54,730 nucleotides of DNA, from assembly GCA_938084905.1 (NCBI GenBank), contig CALKEQ010000014.1, positions 1 through 54,730 on the forward strand, read 5' to 3'. Shown here piece after piece: positions 16,848 to 24,974 of this stretch (positions are counted from its first letter, which is position 1; each line of letters begins with the position of its first letter). The translations under genes were made by a program, and so were the position numbers. The stretch is from an uncultured bacterium (GTDB taxonomy: Bacteria > Desulfobacterota > Syntrophorhabdia > Syntrophorhabdales > JANXAF01). The notes beneath the pieces were generated by a model that was given only the letters and a program-made list of their open reading frames with translations, did no database searches and was not told the DNA's origin.

Positions 16848-18593
16848 CTAAATGCTGATTTTGATTTTAACCTCATCTAACTGCTTTTTTGTCACAGGAG
16901 ACGGCGCTCCTGTAAGAGGGCAAATCCCTTTTTGAGTCTTTGGAAAAGGTATAACGTCCCTTATGCTTTTTTTCCCAAGCAACATCATAAGCAATCTATC
17001 AAAACCGATTGCGATCCCTCCATGCGGAGGAGCACCAAACTCCAAAGCTTCAAGAAGAAACCCAAACTTATCCCTTGCCTCTTCCTCTTCGATATTTAGC
17101 ATCTTGAAGATCTGCATCTGCTCATCCTTACGGTGAATCCTTATGCTTCCTCCTCCTATCTCTACTCCATTTAGAACCAAATCGTAAGCTTTCGCTTTTA
17201 TCTCTTCGGGTTTTCCAATGAAGTCTTTTATATTTACTGCCGGGGAGGTAAATGGATGGTGCCTTGCCACGTACCTTTTCTCCTCCTTACTGTACTCGAG
17301 AAGAGGAAAATCTGTGATCCAAACAAATCTCATATCTTCCGTTTTTAATGGACAATATTTCTCACCCAAGTAAAGCCTGAATTTGCCTAAAACCTCATTT
17401 ACCTTTTCTTTCATCCCAGCAACTATAAAGATCGTGTCTCCATCAAGAAGCTTAAGTCTATCCTCCAGTTCCTTTATCTCCCTTTCCTTCAGATATTTGA
17501 TCACCGGAGAGTGATATGAATTTCCCTCCTTCTTTATCCAGATAAGACCATCCGCTCCAAGTTCAATGGCCTTTTCAACAGAAAGATCCAGTTCTTTTCG
17601 CGAAAGATTCCTTTTTTGAAGGTGCACGCATTTTACGATCCCTTTGTTATCAAGAACCCTTCTTAAGATTCCGAGCTCAGTTGAATAAAATACCTCCGTT
17701 ATATCTATAAGCTTAAAATCTATTCTCAAGTCTGGCTTATCTGTGCCATAGAACTCTATGGCCTCATCATAGGTTAAGCGAGGAAAGGGCGTATCAATCT
17801 CTTTTCCTTTAAGGCCCTTTACAAGTTCCCTGATGAGACCTTCGCTCACCTCAATTACGTCTTCCACTTCCACAAAACTCATCTCCACATCAATCTGGGT
17901 AAACTCAGGCTGCCTATCCGCTCGAAGGTCCTCATCTCTGAAACATCTGGCAATCTGAAAATACTTGTCGAACCCTGCCACCATGAGTATCTGCTTAAAG
18001 AGCTGGGGCGATTGTGGAAGAGCGTAAAAATGACCAGGATTTAGTCGACTCGGAACTATGAAATCCCTTGCACCTTCAGGAGTGCTCTTTGTGAAATAAG
18101 GGGTCTCGAATTCGACAAACCCCTTCGAAAAGAAGTAGTCCCTGACGATTTTGTACGCCCTACTCCTTATTTTAAAAATTTCCTGAACTTGCGGTCTTCT
18201 CATGTCCAAGTACCTGTACTTCAACCTTATGTTCTCGTTAGGCTCTTCCTCGTCCAGATTAAATGGAAGCTCTTTACATTCATTCAAAATCTCAAGGGAA
18301 TGGGCAGCCAGTTCTATCTCACCTGTGGGGATTTCCTCGTTCTCGGTTCCCGGTGGTCTCCTTTTCACAACCCCTTCAACCCTTATCACGTATTCAAGGC
18401 CTAAATCTTTTGCAAGTTTATGTGCCGCTTCCGAGTAATCAGGGGAAAAAACAACCTGTATAATACCAGTCGTATCCCTTAAGTCCACGAAGATAACCCC
18501 ACCGTGGTCGCGCCATCTGTAAACCCAGCCGCATAGGTTAACCTTTCTTCCCACATCTGCCTTATTTAGGGTACCACAGTAAGCGTCTCGCAA
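16848..18593 (-). CDS. aspS: Aspartyl-tRNA synthetase
   Basis: A 581-residue class II synthetase of the bacterial type, charging tRNA-Asp. An N-terminal OB fold (GRKVNLCGWVYRWRDHGG) precedes class II motif 2 (FRDEDLRADRQPEFTQID) and motif 3 (GIAIGFDRLLMMLLG); a GAD insertion domain lies between. The TTG at 18593 is preferred to an in-frame TTG four codons earlier: GGAGG lies five bases before it and the resulting MRDAYCG start matches the family. No separate asnS or gatCAB is in view, so whether it is discriminating for tRNA-Asp cannot be told. It heads the long minus-strand string and has its own promoter. Confidence 0.95.
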   Translation of the reverse strand: MRDAYCGTLNKADVGRKVNLCGWVYRWRDHGGVIFVDLRDTTGIIQVVFSPDYSEAAHKLAKDLGLEYVIRVEGVVKRRPPGTENEEIPTGEIELAAHSLEILNECKELPFNLDEEEPNENIRLKYRYLDMRRPQVQEIFKIRSRAYKIVRDYFFSKGFVEFETPYFTKSTPEGARDFIVPSRLNPGHFYALPQSPQLFKQILMVAGFDKYFQIARCFRDEDLRADRQPEFTQIDVEMSFVEVEDVIEVSEGLIRELVKGLKGKEIDTPFPRLTYDEAIEFYGTDKPDLRIDFKLIDITEVFYSTELGILRRVLDNKGIVKCVHLQKRNLSRKELDLSVEKAIELGADGLIWIKKEGNSYHSPVIKYLKEREIKELEDRLKLLDGDTIFIVAGMKEKVNEVLGKFRLYLGEKYCPLKTEDMRFVWITDFPLLEYSKEEKRYVARHHPFTSPAVNIKDFIGKPEEIKAKAYDLVLNGVEIGGGSIRIHRKDEQMQIFKMLNIEEEEARDKFGFLLEALEFGAPPHGGIAIGFDRLLMMLLGKKSIRDVIPFPKTQKGICPLTGAPSPVTKKQLDEVKIKISI

Positions 18594-18617
18594 ATCTTCC
18601 TCCAAGTAAAGCCTCTA

Positions 18618-18647
18618 ATTATACATGTTAAGAACTTCTGATGTCAA
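18618..18647 (-). promoter_or_regulatory. sigma70-type promoter of the aspS string
   Basis: On the minus strand, consensus TTGACA (18647-18642) and consensus TATAAT (18623-18618) are 18 bases apart. Transcription would begin near 18611, leaving a leader of about 18 bases before the chosen aspS start. It is the only strong promoter I see for the genes down to tyrS. Confidence 0.75.
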
Positions 18648-18748
18648 TTTGATGGCCACCTACCTTAGTTTTAGGCTACTTACAGCGAATCGGTTGTAAA
18701 CTGACACATCCCCTACTGAACTCTTCTCAAAAAAAGAAAGAATACGGT

Positions 18749-18778
18749 TTGACATAAAAGGCTCTTTCTTGATAATCT
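18749..18778 (+). promoter_or_regulatory. Candidate promoter of the rpmH operon
   Basis: TTGACA (18749-18754) is followed after 18 bases by TAATCT (18773-18778), with rpmH starting 27 bases later. It is back to back with the aspS promoter in a divergent 200-base region. No DnaA-box cluster or origin-like repeat is apparent here, although rpmH is often near oriC. Confidence 0.55.
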
Positions 18779-18804
18779 ATTTCCCAAAAGGACAGAGGTG
18801 AAAA

Positions 18805-18939
18805 ATGAAGCGAACCTATCAGCCCCACAACAAAAGAAGGAAAAGGACACACGGATTTCTTGTCAGAATGAGAACAAAGGCCGGAAGAAGGGTGATCAAT
18901 AGAAGAAGGGCAAAAGGAAGAAAACAACTCGCTGTCTAG
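18805..18939 (+). CDS. rpmH: 50S ribosomal protein L34
   Basis: A 44-residue, very basic protein: it begins [18 protein letters not shown] and continues with [21 protein letters not shown], the standard L34 pattern. Eleven of its twelve arginines use AGA or AGG. A GAGGTG precedes the ATG. It is the first gene of the conserved rpmH-rnpA-yidD-yidC-jag-mnmE order. Confidence 0.97.
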   Translation: MKRTYQPHNKRRKRTHGFLVRMRTKAGRRVINRRRAKGRKQLAV

Positions 18940-18968
18940 ATGTCTCCTCACTAGCTATTGCCGAACCT

Positions 18969-19334
18969 ATGTCAACTTTTTCTTTTAGAAGGGAAGAAAG
19001 GATAACTAGAAAAGACACAAGAGGCAAGAATTGGAAGCAGCTTGGCGAAACCGAACACTTCCGTCTTTTGGAATCAGAAAATGATCAGGGTTTGACAAAA
19101 TTCGGCGTATTTGCTGGAAAAAAAAGCGGCAGTGCGGTCGAGAGGAATAGGATAAAAAGGATCGCAAGAGAATTTTTTAGGTTAAACAAGCAGCTCTTAC
19201 CAAAGGGAAAAAATATAATTGTCAGAGTAAAGAGGAGGCCAGAGAAAATTAGAATGTCCGAACTTAGAGAAGAGTTTCTTTCTTTACTGAGAATGAGGGA
19301 TCTCGATGAAAAGGATGCTCATTCTCCTCATTGA
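18969..19334 (+). CDS. rnpA: Ribonuclease P protein component
   Basis: A 121-residue protein subunit of RNase P, which helps the catalytic RNA trim tRNA 5' ends. The RNR-type motif is recognisable as AVERNRIKRIAREFFR at about 58-73, with LPKGKNIIVRVK after it. Position directly after rpmH is conserved in nearly all bacteria. Its 3' end overlaps yidD by 29 bases, so the two are likely translationally coupled. The N-terminal 20 residues are charged and less conserved; a slightly later start cannot be excluded. Confidence 0.93.
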   Translation: MSTFSFRREERITRKDTRGKNWKQLGETEHFRLLESENDQGLTKFGVFAGKKSGSAVERNRIKRIAREFFRLNKQLLPKGKNIIVRVKRRPEKIRMSELREEFLSLLRMRDLDEKDAHSPH

Positions 19335-19515
19335 TACTTACAGATCTTTTATTTCTCCCTTTTTGCCATTCCAATGCAGGTATTACCCAACCTGCTCATC
19401 CTACGCCAGGGAAGCTATTGAAAAAAAGGGCGTGATAAGGGGTTTTTTCCTTTCCGTAAAAAGAATCCTTAAGTGTAACCCTTTCTTTCCAGGTGGTTTC
19501 GACCCTGTAGAATGA
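19306..19515 (+). CDS. yidD: Membrane protein insertion efficiency factor YidD
   Basis: A 69-residue protein with the family hallmarks: IDTYRSFISPFLP, then the cysteine-containing CRYYPTCSSYAREAI and RILKCNPFFPGGFDPV at the end. YidD assists YidC-dependent membrane insertion and has an amphipathic N-terminal helix. It lies between rnpA and yidC as in most bacteria. A second ATG three codons in is an alternative start. Confidence 0.95.
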   Translation: MKRMLILLIDTYRSFISPFLPFQCRYYPTCSSYAREAIEKKGVIRGFFLSVKRILKCNPFFPGGFDPVE

Positions 19516-19527
19516 CGGAGGAACTAA

Positions 19528-21075
19528 ATGGAAAAAAGAGCGATTCTTGCTTTCATATTAATGCTTCTCGTACTTTTCGTATTTCAAACGTACTTTTCCC
19601 CAAAACCACAAGATGGCAAGGAAAAGAAGGAAAAAGTAGAAAAAAAAGAGCCTCAGAAAAAGCTTGAAAAGGAAAGTCAGGTAAAATTCACCTTCCAGAA
19701 AATCCCTCCAAAGGAGATGACTGTTGAAAACCAACTCTTTAGGCTCACCTTCACGGAACAGGGAGGGGGAATAAAGAGCGTTAAATTGAAAAAGTACAAA
19801 GAAACTGTTAAGGATGATAGGGAAAAAGAGATCATAGAGGACATAAGACCTTACGCCTCTATCCCCGCACTGAGGGAGATTTCGGACGACGTAAGACAAG
19901 AGGATACTATCTGCCGTGGAAATTTGAGTACTTCTAAAGTATTGGAAAAGCCAGAAGAGATCAGATTCGAGTGTGGCCTTTCCGACGGTGGGGTTGTGAT
20001 AAAAACTTACAGGATATATCCGTCAGAGTACGTCATTGACTTAGACATAGAGATAATGGCACCCAGAAAGGTGAATTTTGAGCTGGACATATGCGCCATA
20101 TCTCCCGTTAAAAAATCGCATAGTTTTAAAGGACCTTTCATCTTCGACGGAAAAAACCTTGAGCAAATAGAAAAGATAGACAAGAGACAGAACGTGAAAA
20201 GCACATATAAATACGCCGGTCTGGACGAGGGTTACTTTGCGGTAATCTGGATTCCTAACGACCAAAACTCTGATGTGGCAATAGCCAAAACTGATTCAGG
20301 GATACCGGCCATCAGGCTTTTGCCAAAATCGAATAGGATATCGGGCAAACTCTTCTTTGGACCGAAGCAGGAGGAGGTTCTCAAATCTCTAAATGTGAAA
20401 GCTGAAAAGATAATAGATTTTGGATGGTTCGACATAATTGCCAAGCCTCTTGTGAGCTTACTCAAACTTTCTCACAAAATCACACACAACTATGGCCTTG
20501 ACATAACTCTTTTGACTATCCTTATAAAGGTCATTTTCCATCCCCTTACCCTGAAAAGCTACAGATCTATGAAGGAAATGCAAAGACTTCAGCCTCAGAT
20601 CATGAAACTCAAGGAAAAGTACAAAGATAATAGAGAAAAATTGCATCAGGAACTGATGGAACTTTACAGGAGAAGGGGTATAAATCCAATGAGCGGTTGT
20701 CTGCCCCTTCTTGCACAGATACCAGTTTTCTTTGCACTTTACAAGGTACTTACTGGAGCAATAGAGTTGAGGCATGCACCCTTCGTTTTATGGATAAAGG
20801 ATCTATCCGAACCAGAGGACCTTTTCTCCCTTTCTATTTTAGGCTTCACCATTCCTGTGAGGGTCCTTCCACTTGTTATGGGGGTGACACAGGTTATCCA
20901 GCAGAAGATGACCCCCACTGGAGGAGATCCTATGCAGGAAAAAATAATGCTTATTATGCCAATTTTTTTCACTTTCCTATTCTGGGGCTTCCCATCCGGA
21001 CTTGTGCTTTATTGGCTTGTAAATAATGTGGTATCCATATTCCAGCAGTTACTAATCAATAAAAAAATGAGGTGA
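19528..21075 (+). CDS. yidC: Membrane protein insertase YidC
   Basis: A 515-residue inner-membrane insertase of the Gram-negative type. An N-terminal membrane helix (about 5-24) is followed by a lysine/glutamate-rich linker, a large periplasmic beta domain (about 55-300), and the conserved core of five helices, with the SGCLPLLAQIPVFFALYKVL segment and KMTPTGGDPMQEKIM. It inserts membrane proteins alone or with SecYEG. The large periplasmic domain is evidence of a diderm cell. Confidence 0.97.
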   Translation: MEKRAILAFILMLLVLFVFQTYFSPKPQDGKEKKEKVEKKEPQKKLEKESQVKFTFQKIPPKEMTVENQLFRLTFTEQGGGIKSVKLKKYKETVKDDREKEIIEDIRPYASIPALREISDDVRQEDTICRGNLSTSKVLEKPEEIRFECGLSDGGVVIKTYRIYPSEYVIDLDIEIMAPRKVNFELDICAISPVKKSHSFKGPFIFDGKNLEQIEKIDKRQNVKSTYKYAGLDEGYFAVIWIPNDQNSDVAIAKTDSGIPAIRLLPKSNRISGKLFFGPKQEEVLKSLNVKAEKIIDFGWFDIIAKPLVSLLKLSHKITHNYGLDITLLTILIKVIFHPLTLKSYRSMKEMQRLQPQIMKLKEKYKDNREKLHQELMELYRRRGINPMSGCLPLLAQIPVFFALYKVLTGAIELRHAPFVLWIKDLSEPEDLFSLSILGFTIPVRVLPLVMGVTQVIQQKMTPTGGDPMQEKIMLIMPIFFTFLFWGFPSGLVLYWLVNNVVSIFQQLLINKKMR

Positions 21076-21087
21076 GGAGGAGACAGC

Positions 21088-21753
21088 ATGGATTACATTG
21101 AAGTAGAAGGAAAGACATATGAAGAGGCAGTGAAAAAGGCATGTATAGAGCTAAATGCAAAGGAGGAAGACCTCGATATAGAGGTCAAGGAAATAGACAC
21201 AAAGGGAATACTTGGGATAATAGGCTCAAAAAAAGTGAGAATAACTGCGCGCCTTAAAGAGAAGGACGAAGAAAGAGAAACTCCAGAAGAATACGGTAAG
21301 AAATTTCTAAAGAAAATGGCTGAAATGCTCGGGATCCCTTCAGAAGTTGAGGTAAAAAAAGTGGGAGACAGGATCGTTTTCAGTCTATCTTCAAGAGAAG
21401 GGGGTTTATTCATCGGAAAAAATGGGGAGGTTATGGAGGCAATCCAGTTCATTTTGAGACTTGCGATAGCAAAGAAATTCAAGCAGAGTTACAGACTTCT
21501 CTTTGATATAAATGGGTACAGGGAGAAGAGGAAGAAGGCTCTCATCGATCTGGCAAAAAGGTTGGCACAGAGGGTCAGAAAAACGGGAAAACCGGTGAAG
21601 ACTAAACCCTTAAATGCCTACGAGAGAAGGACCCTTCACACTTTCTTTAAAAATGACAGGGGAATTGAGACAAAAAGCGAAGGTGAGGGACCCCAAAAAA
21701 GGGTTGTGATAAGTCTGAGAAAAGATAAGAAAGATGAAAATGGCAAAGGATGA
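21088..21753 (+). CDS. jag: Jag/KhpB RNA-binding protein
   Basis: A 221-residue protein with three parts: Jag-N (MDYIEVEGKTYEEAVKKA, residues 1-50), a KH domain containing LFIGKNGEVMEAIQFILR (about 110-130) and a C-terminal R3H domain (LNAYERRTLHTFFKNDRGI). KhpB proteins bind RNA and influence cell division and elongation in Firmicutes; the role in Gram-negatives is less known. It overlaps mnmE by 20 bases. Confidence 0.94.
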   Translation: MDYIEVEGKTYEEAVKKACIELNAKEEDLDIEVKEIDTKGILGIIGSKKVRITARLKEKDEERETPEEYGKKFLKKMAEMLGIPSEVEVKKVGDRIVFSLSSREGGLFIGKNGEVMEAIQFILRLAIAKKFKQSYRLLFDINGYREKRKKALIDLAKRLAQRVRKTGKPVKTKPLNAYERRTLHTFFKNDRGIETKSEGEGPQKRVVISLRKDKKDENGKG

Positions 21754-23107
21754 TACCATCTGTGCCATATCTACACCACCTGGTGAGGCGGGAATAGGTA
21801 TAGTCAGAATAAGCGGACAAGAATCCTATCCTATACTTAAGAGAATCTTTAGGCCAAAGTCCAAAACAGAGGTCCTTCTCTCCCACAGGTTCTATCTTGG
21901 AAAGATAGTTGATCCAAAAACGGAAAAGGAGGTTGACGAGGTTTTAGCCGTCTACATGAAAGCACCGAAAACTTACACACGGGAGGATGTTGTTGAAATC
22001 CATTCGCATGGTGGCTATTTTGTCCAGCAGAAAATCCTCTCCCTCGTATTGGAGCAAGGCGCAAGACTTGCAGAACCTGGTGAATTTACAAAAAGGGCCT
22101 TCCTTAATGGGAGGATAGACCTTCTTCAGGCAGAGTCTGTTTTAGCCATAATTGAAAGTGAGAGTGAAAGTGAACTTGAGTGTGCGTTGGCCCAGTTAGA
22201 TGGCAAGGTTTCAAGAAGAATCGGGAGAATAAAGGAAAATATAAAAACAGCTTTAGCGCTTGTTGAAGCCCAGATAGACTTTCCTGATGAGGATGTGAAT
22301 GTAAATCTAGAAGAGATCTTTCACTCTTTGAGGAAGGCGCACCGTGATGTCTTATACCTTTTAGAGTCCTATAGTAGTGGACGAATCATAAGGGAGGGCT
22401 ACCTTGTCCTCCTTGTTGGAAGGACAAACGTTGGAAAGTCGAGTCTTTTAAATGAGATGGTTTTGAAAGAAAAGGCCATTGTTACACCCTATCCAGGAAC
22501 AACGAGGGATTTAATTGAAGAGGTGATCAAGATAAATGGGATGAAATTTAAGATTGTCGATACTGCCGGGTTTAGAGACCCGAAAGACCCTGTGGAAAAG
22601 GAGGGAATAGAACGAGTAAAGAGAAAGATTCCAGAGGCTGATCTTATCCTTTGGGTTATAGATGGCTCTTCTGGAATAGTCGATGAGGACTTGAAAATTT
22701 ACGAAGAGATAAAAGGGTTTGATCTCCTTGCCGTGATCAATAAGATAGACCTCGATCAGAAGGTGGACATGGACTTCTTCAGTAAAAACGGCACTCCCTT
22801 TGTTAAAACCTCCGCTTTAACTGGACTGGGAATAGAGGATTTGAAGGAGGCAATGTACAGAAGGTTGATTAGAAAATCTCCAAAAAGGGGAAGGATCGTC
22901 ATCACAAGTGCAAGACACAGAGATGTTTTAAGTAGAACCAGAGACTGTCTGGAGAGAGCAAATTCTGGTCTGGAAAAAGGTATCCCCGATGAACTTATCG
23001 CTTTCGAACTTAGGGAAGCTTTAAACAGTGTTTGTGAGATCACAGGTGAGGTTTACTCAGATGAAATACTAGCTGAAATATTCAGCAGATTCTGTATTGG
23101 GAAGTGA
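21734..23107 (+). CDS. mnmE: tRNA modification GTPase MnmE
   Basis: A 457-residue GTPase which, with MnmG, installs the (c)mnm5 group on wobble uridine 34 of certain tRNAs. The N-terminal tetrahydrofolate-binding domain (DTICAISTPPGEAGIGIVRI), the helical domain and an inserted G domain are present: G1 GRTNVGKSSLL, G2 GTTRD, G3 DTAGF, G4 NKID. The C-terminal tetrapeptide is CIGK, the conserved CxGK. It overlaps jag and ends one base before the next start. Confidence 0.97.
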   Translation: MKMAKDDTICAISTPPGEAGIGIVRISGQESYPILKRIFRPKSKTEVLLSHRFYLGKIVDPKTEKEVDEVLAVYMKAPKTYTREDVVEIHSHGGYFVQQKILSLVLEQGARLAEPGEFTKRAFLNGRIDLLQAESVLAIIESESESELECALAQLDGKVSRRIGRIKENIKTALALVEAQIDFPDEDVNVNLEEIFHSLRKAHRDVLYLLESYSSGRIIREGYLVLLVGRTNVGKSSLLNEMVLKEKAIVTPYPGTTRDLIEEVIKINGMKFKIVDTAGFRDPKDPVEKEGIERVKRKIPEADLILWVIDGSSGIVDEDLKIYEEIKGFDLLAVINKIDLDQKVDMDFFSKNGTPFVKTSALTGLGIEDLKEAMYRRLIRKSPKRGRIVITSARHRDVLSRTRDCLERANSGLEKGIPDELIAFELREALNSVCEITGEVYSDEILAEIFSRFCIGK

Positions 23108-23108
23108 T

Positions 23109-23543
23109 ATGAAACTGAAACTAGATCACATAGGTTTCGTAACAGAAGAGAGAGATAAAATAGAAGGGGTTCTAAGAAGAATAGGTTTCGAGAAGATAAC
23201 AGAACCTGTTCCGGATCCCTTGCAGAAAGTCTCCGGATCCTTTGTGGACATTGGAGACAAAGACAGAATCTACCTTGAAATCTTAACTCCCACTGACAGG
23301 GATTCGCCTGTAGCAAAATTTCTCAAAAAGAAAGGACAGGGTTTGCACCATCTCTGTTTTGAAGTGGAAAATATAGAAGAGGCAAAAAAGATATTGGAAG
23401 ATGCAGGATTTCAGACTGTATGTGAGCCAGTTGAATGTGAGGCTTACGATATAAACTTTGGAAGAAACCCGCAAAAAAAAACGAAAATAGCTTTCTTTTT
23501 CATTCCTAACCTTGTACTTATCGAGCTTATAGAGAAGGGCTAG
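23109..23543 (+). CDS. mce: Methylmalonyl-CoA epimerase-like VOC protein
   Basis: A 144-residue glyoxalase-fold (VOC) protein. Metal-ligand positions are visible in LDHIGFV, GLHHLCFEVE and VLIELIEK, and LEILTP and QTVCEP regions match methylmalonyl-CoA epimerase, which converts the S and R forms of methylmalonyl-CoA in propionate/succinate metabolism. The ATG at 23109 is chosen over one four codons earlier because it follows GGGAAG at good spacing just after the mnmE stop. No mutase or carboxylase genes are nearby, so another VOC activity remains possible. Confidence 0.8.
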   Translation: MKLKLDHIGFVTEERDKIEGVLRRIGFEKITEPVPDPLQKVSGSFVDIGDKDRIYLEILTPTDRDSPVAKFLKKKGQGLHHLCFEVENIEEAKKILEDAGFQTVCEPVECEAYDINFGRNPQKKTKIAFFFIPNLVLIELIEKG

Positions 23544-24175
23544 GATTCTATTTTTATCTCAGGGAGACTCGTTCTCTTAAAGAGGGATAAGAAATAGTAG
23601 CACGCCAAAATTAGGACATAGTAAGTGGCAAGAGATGAAAGAAAAAAACCGAAGTATGGAATTCTCATGAGGCTCTTTGCAATGTAAAATCCGAGAAAAA
23701 CAAGTAAGTATCCTGAGACGTAAGGGAAAAAAACTTCTCTTATCCCTCGGACTATCTTCTCGTAATCGAATGCTTTTTTAACGTCTAAATATTCAACGTA
23801 TATAGAGAGAGCGAAGGGTAAGGGAAAGGTGAATATAAGGAAAACGGGATAGGAGAGTTTCATGCAAACTCTTCCAAAAAATCCAACAATCCCTGGCATA
23901 CTGGAGAGAAGGAAGCCACATGAAAAGATAAAGAAAGGGATCGCCTCGTAGAGTACGCATATTAGAACAATCCGTATTCCCTCAATCCACATTCTCAACT
24001 TATTTTCCCATGTTGGTAGACCTATATTTCCGATCAAAAGGAGCCTTCCAATATGGGACAGGTAGCCAAGGGAAAAAAAATTCAGAACCGGGACGTAAAC
24101 TACTATTCCCGGAAGAATCCACCTAAGTACGTATCTCGAATTGAACGTAAACTGGACAAATGAGAGAAGTTCCAT
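23540..24175 (-). CDS. DUF4013-like integral membrane protein
   Basis: A 211-residue hydrophobic protein with about five membrane helices. The N-terminal pattern VPVLNFFSLGYLSHIGRLLL followed by GNIGLPTWENKLRMWIEGIRI resembles DUF4013 proteins, whose function is unknown. It starts one base after the SDR gene stop, and its end overlaps the convergent mce gene by four bases. It is last in the 27019-23540 cassette. No transport or enzyme motif is visible. Confidence 0.7.
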   Translation of the reverse strand: MELLSFVQFTFNSRYVLRWILPGIVVYVPVLNFFSLGYLSHIGRLLLIGNIGLPTWENKLRMWIEGIRIVLICVLYEAIPFFIFSCGFLLSSMPGIVGFFGRVCMKLSYPVFLIFTFPLPFALSIYVEYLDVKKAFDYEKIVRGIREVFFPYVSGYLLVFLGFYIAKSLMRIPYFGFFLSSLATYYVLILACYYFLSLFKRTSLPEIKIES

Positions 24176-24176
24176 T

Positions 24177-24974
24177 TCACTTCCCCTTCTTAAGGGAAGC
24201 TATAAAATCTACAAAGCTATCCTTTACATAACCTGTCATACCTCCGTCCATCGCTATCGTTTCCCCGTTTATGTAGCTGGCCTCTTTACTGGCGAGAAAG
24301 AGAACAAGTGAAACAAATTCGCCAACTTCTGCCATTCTGCCCATCGGCGTCCTTTGTGAGAGAAATTCAACAAAGACATCTTTTTTAATTAAACTCTCAT
24401 TCATTCCACCTTTTATAAAACCAGGTGCGACAGCGCAGAGTGTAACTCCGTACTTGGACCATTCCTGAGCGAGAATTCTCGTCATGAGCATTACGGCCCC
24501 CTTGCTCACTGCGTATGGTAAAAAGCCCTTCTCTCCAAAAAATCCTACTTGGGACGCGATACTTACAATACGTCCCTGTCCCCTCTCTATCATTTTTCTG
24601 CCAAAAACCAAAGTTGTGTAGAATGTGCCTTTAAGGTTTACATCAATCACTCTGTCGAAATCATCCTTTTTTATATTTTCCGCTGGTACAAGCGAATTAA
24701 CAATCCCGGCGTTGTTTATAAGCACATCTATTCTTCCGTATTTTTGGACAAAATCCTCTGCAATTTCCTCCATCCTTTTGTAATCTGAAATATCCCCTTG
24801 ATATACTGTAAGACTTTCATCCTCTTTCCATTCCTCTTTCAGAGCATAGATTGAGTTAGGGTCTCTTCCGTTTACACCAACCTTTGCCCCCTCTTCCAGA
24901 AATTTAAGCACGAGAGCTTTCCCTAGCCCTCTTGAGCCACCAGTAACGAATACTACCTTATCTTTAAACCTCAT
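24177..24974 (-). CDS. Short-chain dehydrogenase/reductase (FabG-like)
   Basis: A 265-residue classical SDR. The nucleotide-binding TGGSRGLG lies near residue 11, NNAG near 87, the catalytic serine in IASQVG and the Y-x3-K in PYAVSKGAV; the C-terminal INGETIAMDGG is typical. An NGRD after the second strand suggests NADP preference. Substrate cannot be deduced; 3-oxoacyl reductase or a polyol/sugar dehydrogenase are both compatible. It overlaps the radical SAM gene by four bases, so it belongs to the same operon. Confidence 0.85.
   Translation of the reverse strand: MRFKDKVVFVTGGSRGLGKALVLKFLEEGAKVGVNGRDPNSIYALKEEWKEDESLTVYQGDISDYKRMEEIAEDFVQKYGRIDVLINNAGIVNSLVPAENIKKDDFDRVIDVNLKGTFYTTLVFGRKMIERGQGRIVSIASQVGFFGEKGFLPYAVSKGAVMLMTRILAQEWSKYGVTLCAVAPGFIKGGMNESLIKKDVFVEFLSQRTPMGRMAEVGEFVSLVLFLASKEASYINGETIAMDGGMTGYVKDSFVDFIASLKKGK

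Noticed and set aside
18606-18804. Replication origin between aspS and rpmH
   Set aside because: rpmH is often near oriC, but no cluster of DnaA boxes, AT-rich repeats or dnaA gene is visible.
18727-18951. Minus-strand frame of 74 codons opposite rpmH
   Set aside because: It lies fully over rpmH and the rpmH promoter, with no homology, and reflects the AGR-rich opposite strand.
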